Below, piece by piece: positions 1 through 5,789 of a stretch of DNA of 21,626 nucleotides. The position numbers and the translations under genes were made by a program. The notes beneath the pieces are model-generated. The model was given only the letters and a program-made list of their open reading frames with translations, was not told the origin of the DNA and made no database searches. Within the stretch, counting starts at the first letter, position 1. The number at the start of each line of letters is the position of its first letter. The stretch comes from a virus. The stretch covers positions 1 to 21,626 of the IMG/VR virus record IMGVR_UViG_3300025889_018046. One strand, written 5' to 3'.

Positions 1-182
1 ACGATGAGTTTCAGTGGCGCTCGTTTGATACCTACGAGAAAGCCCTCAAGTTTATCCGCTCCAACATCCTTAAGTGGTGGCAGCAGTATCACACCTTCGA
101 ACAAGAAGATGCGCCTGCTGATGATAACTACTGGGGCGATGAATGCCTAACTGCTTCACAACGTAACTCATTCATGCACTGA
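1..182 (+). CDS. C-terminal end of an unknown protein (5' truncated)
   Basis: Reading from base 3, an open frame runs to the TGA at 180-182 and gives about 59 residues. It is rich in Trp, Tyr, Asp and Glu, including ILKWWQQYH and an acidic stretch EQEDAPADDNYWGDE. The start lies outside the window. The next gene starts 2 bases after the stop, as in the rest of this tightly packed strand. I do not recognise the family. It is called coding because the frame stays open to the window edge, the composition is protein-like and the spacing to the next gene is typical. Confidence 0.55.
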   Translation, partial: DEFQWRSFDTYEKALKFIRSNILKWWQQYHTFEQEDAPADDNYWGDECLTASQRNSFMH

Positions 183-184
183 TC

Positions 185-373
185 ATGCCAACCATGAAAC
201 TATCTAGAGAATTTGTTCGTCGTCTCGTTCGTGCTTATGAACAAGATCTGATCCAGTTAATTAACACCACGCCGGAGCATCCTGGTGGTGACTGGGCTAC
301 AAAAGATCTGATGCTTTGTGAAGACATCAGGGAAATGAGTTTCGATCCATTCCTACAGCACATTGAGTTTTAA
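185..373 (+). CDS. small unknown protein, 62 aa
   Basis: The ATG at 185 lies 2 bases after the previous stop; a second in-frame ATG at 194 is an alternative start. The product has a basic N-terminal helix (SREFVRRLVRAYEQD) followed by an acidic half ending FDPFLQHIEF. There are no cysteines, no signal peptide and no recognisable domain. The next gene begins 2 bases after its TAA, so translation is probably coupled. The family is unknown to me; support is position, spacing and composition only. Confidence 0.5.
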   Translation: MPTMKLSREFVRRLVRAYEQDLIQLINTTPEHPGGDWATKDLMLCEDIREMSFDPFLQHIEF

Positions 374-375
374 TC

Positions 376-597
376 ATGACACTTACCAAAGAACAAGTTG
401 ATCTCCTGCGTGACTCTTACGCATGGAAGATTGTTGACGACATGGATGTACGTGATCTTATGGAATCTTGTGCACTCCAGATAGCTAACGAGCTGATGCA
501 CGTAGAAGGAGAACAGTTAATCGCAGAGATCGCTGAGATGTATGACGAGGAAACAGCTAATGATTTAGTTACCAAAGTAATCAACCACACAAAGTAA
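376..597 (+). CDS. small acidic unknown protein, 73 aa
   Basis: The ATG at 376 follows the upstream TAA by 2 bases. The product is acidic and helical (for example DLMESCALQIANELMHVEG, then EIAEMYDEETANDL). No domain, signal peptide or membrane segment is visible. It is followed after 5 bases by a GTG-started gene. The function is unknown; it belongs to a run of small early-type phage genes. Confidence 0.55.
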   Translation: MTLTKEQVDLLRDSYAWKIVDDMDVRDLMESCALQIANELMHVEGEQLIAEIAEMYDEETANDLVTKVINHTK

Positions 598-602
598 CTC
601 CC

Positions 603-1304
603 GTGACTAACTACAACGGCTACGTTCTTCAGCGCGGTTTGTCTCCCATCGATGGCAAACCTTTCGTGGTGATCATGACTATGAACACCAGTAATCGCAA
701 GACCGGCAAGATGCTACAGGTCTGGATTCTCCGAGAGGATGTTAACCCTGTAGAGGCTATTGCCACGGGTGAAGACTTCTCGATCTGCGGCGATTGTCCG
801 CATCGTAAGCAAGCTGATGGCTCCCGTTCTTGCTACGTCAACGTAGGTCAAGCGCCTCTGGCTATCTGGAAGGCATACAAACGTGGCAGCTACGGCAAGC
901 TGTCTGACCTGATGCCTCAGATGATTCAAGGCAAGCGTATCCGGTGGGGTGCCTATGGCGATCCGTCGATCATCTCCCCAGCGCTGTTCGCCACCATCAA
1001 TGAGCACGCGGCATCACACACTGGCTACACACATCAATGGCGTCAACCGTTTGCACAGTGGTGCAAGGGTGTGTTTCAAGCATCTTGCGACGGTATGGCT
1101 GACTATCTGGATGCCACGGTGCACGGCTGGAAGACGTTCGCGGTCATCCCTAAGGGCAGCAGCGCATACAGTGGTAAGCTATGCCCTGCAACTGCAGACA
1201 ACTCACAAGCTACTTGTGCGACCTGCAAGCTGTGCGACGGTGCCAAAGCTGACATCTTCGTAGAAGCTCACGGTACGGGCGCTAAGTATGTGACTGCCAG
1301 CTAA
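603..1304 (+). CDS. cysteine-rich conserved phage protein, 233 aa
   Basis: The start is GTG at 603; no upstream ATG fits. Two cysteine clusters stand out. The first is ICGDCPHR followed by SCYVN (C62, C65, H67, C77). The second is near the C terminus: C194, then C205-x2-C208-x2-C211 in TCATCKLCDG. Between them is a conserved-looking core, RWGAYGDPSII and TGYTHQW. I recall the same arrangement (CPHR...CYVN, GAYGDP, TGYTHQW, C-terminal CPA...C..C..C) in uncharacterised proteins of many unrelated phages, so this is probably a widespread phage family of unknown function. The cysteines suggest a bound metal, either structural zinc or an Fe-S cluster, but which is inference. It may be an enzyme, because Gly, Asp, His and Trp are conserved outside the cysteine sites. 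It is cytoplasmic, with no signal peptide. Confidence 0.85.
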   Translation: MTNYNGYVLQRGLSPIDGKPFVVIMTMNTSNRKTGKMLQVWILREDVNPVEAIATGEDFSICGDCPHRKQADGSRSCYVNVGQAPLAIWKAYKRGSYGKLSDLMPQMIQGKRIRWGAYGDPSIISPALFATINEHAASHTGYTHQWRQPFAQWCKGVFQASCDGMADYLDATVHGWKTFAVIPKGSSAYSGKLCPATADNSQATCATCKLCDGAKADIFVEAHGTGAKYVTAS

Positions 1305-1341
1305 CGCTGGGCCCAACTCACACAATTACACTAACAACACC

Positions 1342-1566
1342 ATGACCGTAACTTTTCCCTACGACGTCTACAGCCTGAGCGCTTACTCTCTGTCTTACCA
1401 CGCGGTCCGCAGGTTTAAGCAGATTCTGCTTAAAGACATGATGCTTCCGGCAGACATCATTGAGAAGATCGAAGACGAAATTCTCCCTGCTCTTGAGTAC
1501 ATCGAAGGCTGGGAACCTACAGACGACATGATTCAAGATCACATCGAATCGCGGGGGATGTTCTAG
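1342..1566 (+). CDS. small unknown protein, 74 aa
   Basis: The ATG at 1342 follows a 37-base A/C-rich gap. The product starts MTVTFPYDVYSLSAYSLSYH and continues as an acidic helical protein (MLPADIIEKIEDEILPALE). No domain is recognised. Its TAG stop shares its last base with the GTG start of the RlpA-like gene (TAGTG), which implies translational coupling. The octamer CCACGCGG, repeated across the window, lies in this gene at 1398-1405. An antisense frame covers the same bases, but the + frame fits the spacing and strand of its neighbours. Confidence 0.55.
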   Translation: MTVTFPYDVYSLSAYSLSYHAVRRFKQILLKDMMLPADIIEKIEDEILPALEYIEGWEPTDDMIQDHIESRGMF

Positions 1567-1883
1567 TGAGGCGCCTCCTACTTCTACTCTCGCTGATGTT
1601 CACCCAACCAGTATCAGCAAGACCAGTAACAGCAACTGTGTATCACGAGTGGTACCACAATCGAGTCACTTACTGCGGTCAGACTTATCAGCATTGGGGT
1701 ATCTCAGCAGCTCATCCATGGTTACCTTGTGGCACGAAGGTCAACGTAAGCCACGCGGGCAGAACACTCACAGTTCCGATAACTGATCGCTGCGATTGCA
1801 ACTCGATTGATCTATCGGCAGGCGCTGCCTACAAGTTAGGTGTTCCTATCGACGGAATCGCAAGAGTATTCATCAATTACTGA
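1566..1883 (+). CDS. secreted RlpA-like double-psi beta-barrel protein, 105 aa
   Basis: The GTG start at 1566 overlaps the preceding stop by one base. Residues 1-19 form a clear signal peptide (MRRLLLLLSLMF, cleavage near VSA/RP). The mature part is a single RlpA-like DPBB domain: SAAHPWLPCGTKVNV (residues 47-61), then the VPITDRCDCNSIDLSAGAA stretch (70-88). This matches the family pattern AAH..LP.GT..V and DR....DLS. Four cysteines (C37, C55, C76, C78) could form disulfides outside the cytoplasm. RlpA proteins bind or cleave stem-peptide-free peptidoglycan at septa. Here the loop before SAAH is shortened and lacks the acidic residues found in lytic family members, so an expansin-like wall-binding role is possible. 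It begins a run of envelope-directed genes. Confidence 0.8.
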   Translation: MRRLLLLLSLMFTQPVSARPVTATVYHEWYHNRVTYCGQTYQHWGISAAHPWLPCGTKVNVSHAGRTLTVPITDRCDCNSIDLSAGAAYKLGVPIDGIARVFINY

Positions 1884-1890
1884 GGTCATC

Positions 1891-2490
1891 ATGCTCAAAG
1901 TAACTAACAAGACTAGAGCTTCAAGGACCAGAGGAAAGTTTATCTATTGCCCGCACTGTGGTTCTCAGCATCGGGTCTTTCACTTCGCTTGGACGGCAAG
2001 CCAGTGCACTGACTGTGGGAACTGGTCAGATAAACAAGAGTATCTACTGGAAAAGCCCACGCTGCCTAAGGAAAATCGTCCTGTCATCGCTTTGATTTTC
2101 GACCGAAGCTTCTGGAGTTTCATCGACAAGTTCAACGAGCACATTCTCTATGAGCACGGTTACGAACTTGTGGAGGTTGATAGCAGCGGAACACGGACAG
2201 CTTGGCACTATCGACCGATCGGCAACGACGACTATGACTCAGCAGAGGATCTACCCATTTGGGTCTGGGATGATCTGCGCGAGTGTCTCTCTTTGAGACA
2301 CAACATGATCCCGGAAGACTTAAGCGTCTGCAAACGCATGGTTGACCCCGGTCTCGGCATTATGCTGCCGGAAGACTTCGAGCTACTGAAACAAGGAGGG
2401 TTACCGGATGGCTGCATCAGGGCAACTGTCGCTGCCGACACTCAACACGAATCACCGAAACATCCTGCGCAGAGCGATCATGCAGGATAA
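1891..2490 (+). CDS. zinc-ribbon protein, 199 aa
   Basis: I prefer the ATG at 1891 over an upstream in-frame GTG at 1840, because the sequence TGAGG at the upstream stop (1881-1885) gives a ribosome site at good spacing. The N terminus is basic (KVTNKTRASRTRGK), followed by a two-CxxC zinc ribbon: C20-PH-C23 and C39-TD-C42. The middle carries DRSFWSFIDKFNEHILYEHG and an acidic stretch. The family is unknown. The zinc ribbon suggests binding of nucleic acid or protein, and host transcription modulation is one possibility. The last 83 bases overlap the next gene in another frame. Confidence 0.65.
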   Translation: MLKVTNKTRASRTRGKFIYCPHCGSQHRVFHFAWTASQCTDCGNWSDKQEYLLEKPTLPKENRPVIALIFDRSFWSFIDKFNEHILYEHGYELVEVDSSGTRTAWHYRPIGNDDYDSAEDLPIWVWDDLRECLSLRHNMIPEDLSVCKRMVDPGLGIMLPEDFELLKQGGLPDGCIRATVAADTQHESPKHPAQSDHAG

Positions 2491-2677
2491 GAAAGAATCT
2501 GGCTCTTACTTCACTGTGGGTAAAGCAGTCTCAAACAGGAACCACGGCTACAGCAACGCTCTCACAAAGCTAGAAGGCTTGGGCCTGATCGAGGTTATGA
2601 GGGACGGGGAGCGGGTCAACACCTGGCAAGTTCGCTTGCTTGTGTGTCCGACCGAGCTCGCTAAAACCCTAAGATGA
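2408..2677 (+). CDS. winged-helix DNA-binding-like protein, 89 aa
   Basis: The start at 2408 is supported by a strong Shine-Dalgarno, AAGGAGG at 2393-2399, eight bases before the ATG and inside the upstream gene. Starting at 2480 instead would remove the first helix (NHRNILRRAIMQ). The product reads as helix, then a short basic segment (KAVSNRNHGYSNAL), a recognition-type helix (LTKLEGLGLIEV) and a wing (RDGERVNTWQVRLLV). This is the layout of a small winged-helix regulator. No effector domain is seen. It may regulate neighbouring phage genes. Family assignment is by fold impression only. Confidence 0.55.
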   Translation: MAASGQLSLPTLNTNHRNILRRAIMQDKKESGSYFTVGKAVSNRNHGYSNALTKLEGLGLIEVMRDGERVNTWQVRLLVCPTELAKTLR

Positions 2678-2705
2678 CCCGCTTGGTGCACCCTACTGAC
2701 GAACA

Positions 2706-2984
2706 ATGAAACTTTTTACCTCACTCCTTTTCACTTCTCTCACCACCCTTTGCGTCGCCACACCGGCTCATGCACAGTGGGCAATGACCTGTACCCGTGA
2801 GTACAACAGCTCCGTCAACCTGAGAAATCAACCCAGCACACGAGCCACGATCATCGCTTCAATCCCTAACGAATCCTACGTTCGCGCACTTACATGGGTG
2901 TGGGGAGCTGACAAGATGCGCTGGTACAAAACTGAATACAACGGCCTTGTGGGTTGGATGCGCTCAGATTATCTTTGCCGCTGA
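2706..2984 (+). CDS. secreted bacterial SH3 (SH3b) domain protein, 92 aa
   Basis: The ATG at 2706 opens a signal peptide of about 23 residues (MKLFTSLLFTSLTTLCVATP, cleavage near AHA/QW). The mature protein is one SH3b domain: SVNLRNQPSTRATIIASIP, WVWGADKMRWYKTEY and GLVGWMRSDYLC match the family pattern (N-R-S.....I..I..G, W.kV...G..GWv...yl). SH3b domains usually bind peptidoglycan or peptides in the periplasm. Two cysteines in the mature part may pair. It follows the RlpA-like gene and precedes two membrane-anchored genes, so it is probably part of an envelope-remodelling or lysis set. No catalytic domain is present. Confidence 0.8.
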   Translation: MKLFTSLLFTSLTTLCVATPAHAQWAMTCTREYNSSVNLRNQPSTRATIIASIPNESYVRALTWVWGADKMRWYKTEYNGLVGWMRSDYLCR

Positions 2985-2990
2985 CACACG

Positions 2991-3401
2991 ATGCGCCACA
3001 ACATCAAGTACATCATCGTCGGTACTGTAGCTTTTATCTTTGCCCTTACAGCTTCAAGTGTTATCGGGACAGTAGTTAACGCTCTTATTCCTAACCCAAA
3101 CAAAGTAGATCCTGAGGGCAAACTTGATGAGGACCCTCAGAAAAAGTCTAAAGCTGAGTGGCTGCAGCAACTAGAGGGAGGAGGACCGGCTAAGACCCAA
3201 GAGACCAAGACTAAGTCAACACCAGAACCAACACCAGAACCAGCACCTCAGCCGGTAGCCGAGCCTGCTCCCGTGTTTCAGCCAGTTAACCCAGCTGTTG
3301 CTCCTCCGCCCCCAACGCCTAGAGTAGGCCCTGGAAACTTCGACGCACCTCAACCTTACACACCACCTCCAGCACCAAGAACAGGCCCAGGCAACATGTG
3401 A
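2991..3401 (+). CDS. membrane-anchored proline-rich protein, 136 aa
   Basis: The ATG at 2991 is 6 bases after the previous stop. One N-terminal transmembrane helix (about residues 7-33, IIVGTVAFIFALTASSVIG) is followed by a charged segment (EGKLDEDPQKKSKAEWLQQL) and a long Pro/Ala/Glu/Thr-rich tail. The tail contains TPEPTPEPAPQP and two copies of a short repeat, PRVGPGNF and PRTGPGNM, about 20 residues apart. The topology suggests a periplasmic arm spanning the wall, somewhat like TonB or spanin-type linkers. There is no lipobox. Spanin-like or wall-spanning anchor roles are inference; no homologous family is recognised. Confidence 0.65.
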   Translation: MRHNIKYIIVGTVAFIFALTASSVIGTVVNALIPNPNKVDPEGKLDEDPQKKSKAEWLQQLEGGGPAKTQETKTKSTPEPTPEPAPQPVAEPAPVFQPVNPAVAPPPPTPRVGPGNFDAPQPYTPPPAPRTGPGNM

Positions 3402-3408
3402 TTAACTA

Positions 3409-4152
3409 ATGAAACTTAAAATGTACGCTTTAATAGGCACAATCACAGGTGCTGCACTGGCACTCGGTGTCCACCACGGAAAACAATTTCTTAAATCGAG
3501 AAGCGAGGTAAGTAAGTATCACCAAGAGATGCTTCTTGCGACAGAACAACCCTTAGAGTTGGGGAACAATCCGGCTCGGACTTACCCTGATGGTGGGTTA
3601 CCTTTGGACGCTACACCTGAGCCAGGCTACCCAATCGAACCGGGATCCTTACGGCCATCCATACAGTTCACAGATCAACCTCCGCCGCTGCCTCCTCTAT
3701 CCAGCACACCTTTTCTTGTCCTTAAAAAATCATCGCAAACAATCAAATCAACCAAAGACCCGGTCTGGACGCTACAGCTTATCAGCAAGGACGGCACTGT
3801 TCTAGATAGCCTGCAGGCTGTGACGGGCAGAGCGTCCCGACAAACAGCTAACCGTCATGTTGCGGGGACAAAAGCTCCGTTGCCTATCGGCGAATACAGA
3901 ATCGACCGAACTGGTATCGAACGAGGACCGTTTGGCGATCCTGAGTTAGGTCGTGGCTACTGGGTTCCTATAACCCCTTTGTTTAACACCGGAAGATCAG
4001 ACTTAGGTTTCCACGTCGATCCTTCATGGGGGAAACTCAACGGAGAATCAGGAACAAGCGGATGCATCGGTCTACAGAGTGTCGATGCAACAGTGAAACT
4101 TGTTACCTGGATTAAACACTTCAACGTCAGCAAACTTACAGTTCAATCATAG
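3409..4152 (+). CDS. membrane-anchored L,D-transpeptidase-like (YkuD-fold) protein, 247 aa
   Basis: The ATG is at 3409, 7 bases after the previous stop. An N-terminal hydrophobic anchor (residues 5-22) and a proline-rich linker (about 57-101, including TDQPPPLPPLSST) lead to a C-terminal catalytic domain (about 102-245). The domain shows PLPIGEYRID, GRGYWVPITPLF, GFHVDPSWG and GTSGCIGL. The pair H202 and C219 in H-x14-S-G-C matches the active site of the YkuD/L,D-transpeptidase superfamily, although the usual His before Gly-Cys is Ser here, as in the Tlde1/DUF2778-like and some cyanobacterial members. Expected activity is peptidoglycan cross-linking, exchange or L,D-carboxypeptidase cleavage in the periplasm. 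Such an enzyme is uncommon in phages and fits the RlpA-like and SH3b neighbours. Confidence 0.8.
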   Translation: MKLKMYALIGTITGAALALGVHHGKQFLKSRSEVSKYHQEMLLATEQPLELGNNPARTYPDGGLPLDATPEPGYPIEPGSLRPSIQFTDQPPPLPPLSSTPFLVLKKSSQTIKSTKDPVWTLQLISKDGTVLDSLQAVTGRASRQTANRHVAGTKAPLPIGEYRIDRTGIERGPFGDPELGRGYWVPITPLFNTGRSDLGFHVDPSWGKLNGESGTSGCIGLQSVDATVKLVTWIKHFNVSKLTVQS

Positions 4153-4205
4153 TGTGACACACCTGTTGACTCAGCTCTCACAATTACAACACTTCAACTA
4201 AGAAC

Positions 4206-4352
4206 ATGAACAAGCTTCCTGTGATCTTCTGTATCCTCAGTCTCGGCCTTGCCTACTACGTCCTTGAACACGCCCCAAAACCCAAACGACTCAGCACCAG
4301 CGCGCCGCAAACGACTCAAGCAGAGACTAATGGAGCTCGGTATCGGTTCTAA
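4206..4352 (+). CDS. tiny membrane or secreted peptide, 48 aa
   Basis: An ATG at 4206 opens a 48-codon frame ending with TAA at 4350-4352. Residues 2-20 are KLPVIFCILSLGLAYYVL-type: a short positive N terminus and a strong hydrophobic helix, then a basic and Thr/Gln-rich tail. This is the look of a single-pass membrane peptide or signal peptide. It sits directly after the L,D-transpeptidase gene, behind a 53-base gap with a weak TTGACT element at 4165-4170. A holin-like or small lysis role is possible but unproven. The next gene overlaps its end in another frame. Confidence 0.5.
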   Translation: MNKLPVIFCILSLGLAYYVLEHAPKPKRLSTSAPQTTQAETNGARYRF

Positions 4353-4482
4353 AGCAGTCAATGTACGTCTCAAGACAATACGAGTCCATCAAAGCAAAGT
4401 AGATGAAGTAAAACAACTGCTCATCTATTTAGGTGCTGAGAATGAGTACCGTATTCTCCCTAAAACCGACTACCGGACATGA
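4330..4482 (+). CDS. small basic unknown protein, about 50 aa (start uncertain)
   Basis: The frame is open from a TTG at 4249, but the first ATG is at 4330, which I prefer because it overlaps the upstream peptide gene by only 23 bases. The product is MELGIGSKAVNVRLKTIRVH followed by a helical, slightly basic part (QSKVDEVKQLLIYLG). If the TTG start were used, a basic segment (ARRKRLKQRL) would be added and the whole upstream peptide gene would be overlapped. The stop TGA overlaps the next start (ATGA, 4479-4482). The family is unknown. Confidence 0.45.
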   Translation: MELGIGSKAVNVRLKTIRVHQSKVDEVKQLLIYLGAENEYRILPKTDYRT

Positions 4483-4607
4483 TGAAACGTTTGATCGATC
4501 TCCTGCTCGCGTCAATTGTTTTAATCGGTCTAACTTCACTCGCCCACGCGCATCACGGAGAACCGGAAAGGCACAACTCACCTAGCATTGAGGAACATCA
4601 TGAGTGA
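4479..4607 (+). CDS. tiny secreted His/Glu-rich peptide, 42 aa
   Basis: The ATG at 4479 overlaps the previous stop (ATGA). The first 24 residues are a textbook signal peptide (MMKRLIDLLLASIVLIGLTS, cleavage near AHA/HH). The mature peptide is only about 18 residues and full of His and Glu (HHGEPERHNSP, EEHHE). No lipobox cysteine is present, so it is not an outer spanin. The His cluster could bind metal. With the 4206 peptide it is a candidate lysis or envelope accessory factor; this is inference. Its end overlaps the next gene's start region. Confidence 0.45.
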   Translation: MMKRLIDLLLASIVLIGLTSLAHAHHGEPERHNSPSIEEHHE

Positions 4608-4830
4608 GGAGATGGTGCGATTCACTAAACAAGAGATTCTCCTGATCCGACGAGCACTCAACGCTCTTCGTGTTCGTAACGAACTCAAGTGCATCTCTGC
4701 TTCTGAAGATTACAAAAGAGATTTACTCAACACTGTTGAGACAATCAACTACCTCGAACACAAACTTCTTTTGATCGAACCCGACACAAATGTCACTCTC
4801 GACTGCACTAAAACCGTTCGCGACGTATGA
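4600..4830 (+). CDS. small unknown protein, 76 aa
   Basis: The ATG at 4600 is preferred over an in-frame TTG at 4588, because GAGG at 4590-4593 gives a ribosome site 6 bases upstream. The product is helical and charged (FTKQEILLIRRALNALRVRN, then ETINYLEHKLLLIE). No domain is recognised. It overlaps the secreted peptide gene by 8 bases and the following MarR-like gene by 41 bases, both in other frames. It may be a small DNA- or protein-binding factor; no direct evidence supports this. Confidence 0.5.
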   Translation: MSEEMVRFTKQEILLIRRALNALRVRNELKCISASEDYKRDLLNTVETINYLEHKLLLIEPDTNVTLDCTKTVRDV

Positions 4831-5107
4831 AGGCAGGGAGATCTCAGCGAAGACGCTGGTGATCTTTTTAGCCGTCGCTGAGGCGGGTGAGGACGGAGTC
4901 CTACAGGCTGATCTTGTCCGACAGCTAAAGCTTGATAAGAGCAACGTCTCGCGAAACTGCCTCTTACTCGCAGCAAAGACAGAGAAAGGTCTAGATGGGC
5001 TCAAGCTCATTGATAAAGCTCCGTCGCCCACGAACGCCTCGATCAACCTGTTGCGATTGACCCCAGCAGGTCAGTCTTTGTACTCCTCAATACTCGAAAG
5101 GCTCTAA
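4790..5107 (+). CDS. MarR-like winged-helix regulator, 105 aa
   Basis: The ATG at 4790 lies inside the end of the upstream gene. Residues 18-60 give helices and a helix-turn-helix resembling MarR-type regulators: AKTLVIFLAVAEAGEDG, LQADLVRQLKLDKSNVSRN. These are followed by a wing-like segment (LKLIDKAPSPTNASINLLRL) and the typical end TPAGQSLYSSILERL, recalling the MarR pattern LT..G..l.......l. The protein is shorter than most MarR proteins (about 140 aa), so the dimer helices are reduced. It probably controls a phage promoter; the palindromes at 5650-5874, about 700 bases downstream, are possible targets. That link is inference. Confidence 0.65.
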   Translation: MSLSTALKPFATYEGREISAKTLVIFLAVAEAGEDGVLQADLVRQLKLDKSNVSRNCLLLAAKTEKGLDGLKLIDKAPSPTNASINLLRLTPAGQSLYSSILERL

Positions 5108-5130
5108 ACTCAGGCAGCTTCAGCTAGCCA

Positions 5131-5649
5131 GTGGGCGTTCTCGCAGACTTCCAGATCTCTGCTCTCTGTACATCAGGGATGATCACCCCGTTCGATCGGG
5201 ACTTAGTGAACCCCGCGAGTCTGGATGTTCGATTGGGTGAAACGATCCTGATTGAAGCTGAAGGCTGTGGGTTGAAAGATCTAAGTCTCCACGGCTTCAC
5301 TAAAAAGAAACCTTTCTATCTAAACCCTGATGAGTTTGTCCTGGCGCATACGCTCGAAACTTTCAACATCCCTGAGCACCTGGCAGCGCAGTTCGCGTTG
5401 AAGTCTTCGGTAGCGAGGGCGGGACTCGAGCATCTCCTTGCGGGCTTCATCGACCCCGGCTTCAACAATTCCGTTCTGACTCTCGAGCTGAAGAACGCTC
5501 GCCGTATGGAGCGATTCCCGCTTTGGCCTGGCATGCGGATTGGGCAGATCATCTTCTACACGATGGATCAAGTCCCCTTGGCCAACTACAGCGAAACCGG
5601 GAGATACAACGGGGATGCGAGCGTCGCTGCATGCAAGGGATTGATGTGA
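5131..5649 (+). CDS. dcd: dCTP deaminase (possibly with dUTPase activity), 172 aa
   Basis: The start is GTG at 5131, which aligns the N terminus (VLADFQISALCTSG) with known Dcd proteins. Family motifs are in order: LVNPASLDVRLG (25-36), DEFVLAHTLETFNIP (67-81), FALKSSVARAGL (88-99), GFIDPGF (105-111) and LTLELKN (116-122). S92, R96 and E119 correspond to the catalytic Ser111, Arg115 and Glu138 of E. coli Dcd; the first Arg of RSS is Lys91. Dcd converts dCTP to dUTP, feeding dTTP synthesis for phage DNA. The GFIDPGF segment is closer to the bifunctional deaminase/dUTPase and dUTPase type (GWIDAGF) than to E. coli Dcd (HRIDPGW), so direct dUMP formation is possible. It is about 20 residues shorter than E. 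coli Dcd. Confidence 0.88.
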   Translation: MGVLADFQISALCTSGMITPFDRDLVNPASLDVRLGETILIEAEGCGLKDLSLHGFTKKKPFYLNPDEFVLAHTLETFNIPEHLAAQFALKSSVARAGLEHLLAGFIDPGFNNSVLTLELKNARRMERFPLWPGMRIGQIIFYTMDQVPLANYSETGRYNGDASVAACKGLM

Positions 5650-5744
5650 TCCTCGGCGGCGAAATGCCGTGTATCAAGGATTGCAACAAGTTAAAAGTTC
5701 TAAAGAGAGCGGCAAATGAAAGTCGAAGTTCTTCTGTAGAGTAA
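5646..5744 (+). CDS. possible mini-gene, 32 aa
   Basis: A GTG at 5646 overlaps the dcd stop (GTGA), the same junction style as at 18666, and opens a 32-codon frame ending TAA at 5742-5744. The peptide has two cysteines close together (MPCIKDCNK) and a basic, Ser-rich tail. It overlaps half of the inverted repeat described for 5693-5765. It could equally be non-coding leader sequence. Evidence is junction geometry only, so confidence is low. Confidence 0.2.
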   Translation: MILGGEMPCIKDCNKLKVLKRAANESRSSSVE

Positions 5745-5765
5745 AAGTTTTTATATAGAACTTTT
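5693..5765 (+). promoter_or_regulatory. AT-rich inverted repeats between dcd and the 5902 operon
   Basis: A perfect 10-base inverted repeat is visible: AAAAGTTCTA at 5693-5702 and TAGAACTTTT at 5756-5765. A further AAGTTCT copy lies at 5726-5732, and AAAAGTT at 5743-5749 can also pair with AACTTTT at 5759-5765. Three or four copies of one half-site in both orientations suggest a multi-site operator. Alternatively it is a hairpin ending dcd transcription, but the right arm lacks a long T run. The bases 5650-5874 hold these sites and the promoter below and no convincing large gene. Confidence 0.4.
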
Positions 5766-5789
5766 GAGTTTAATACCCTTAGAGACCAA

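Noticed and set aside
714-1007. 97-aa reverse-strand frame over the cysteine-rich gene
   Set aside because: The + strand gene has a conserved-looking motif pattern; the reverse frame is a shadow.
949-1263. 104-aa + strand frame inside the 603-1304 gene
   Set aside because: Overlaps entirely with a better supported gene and has low-quality, Arg/Ser/His/Thr-biased composition.
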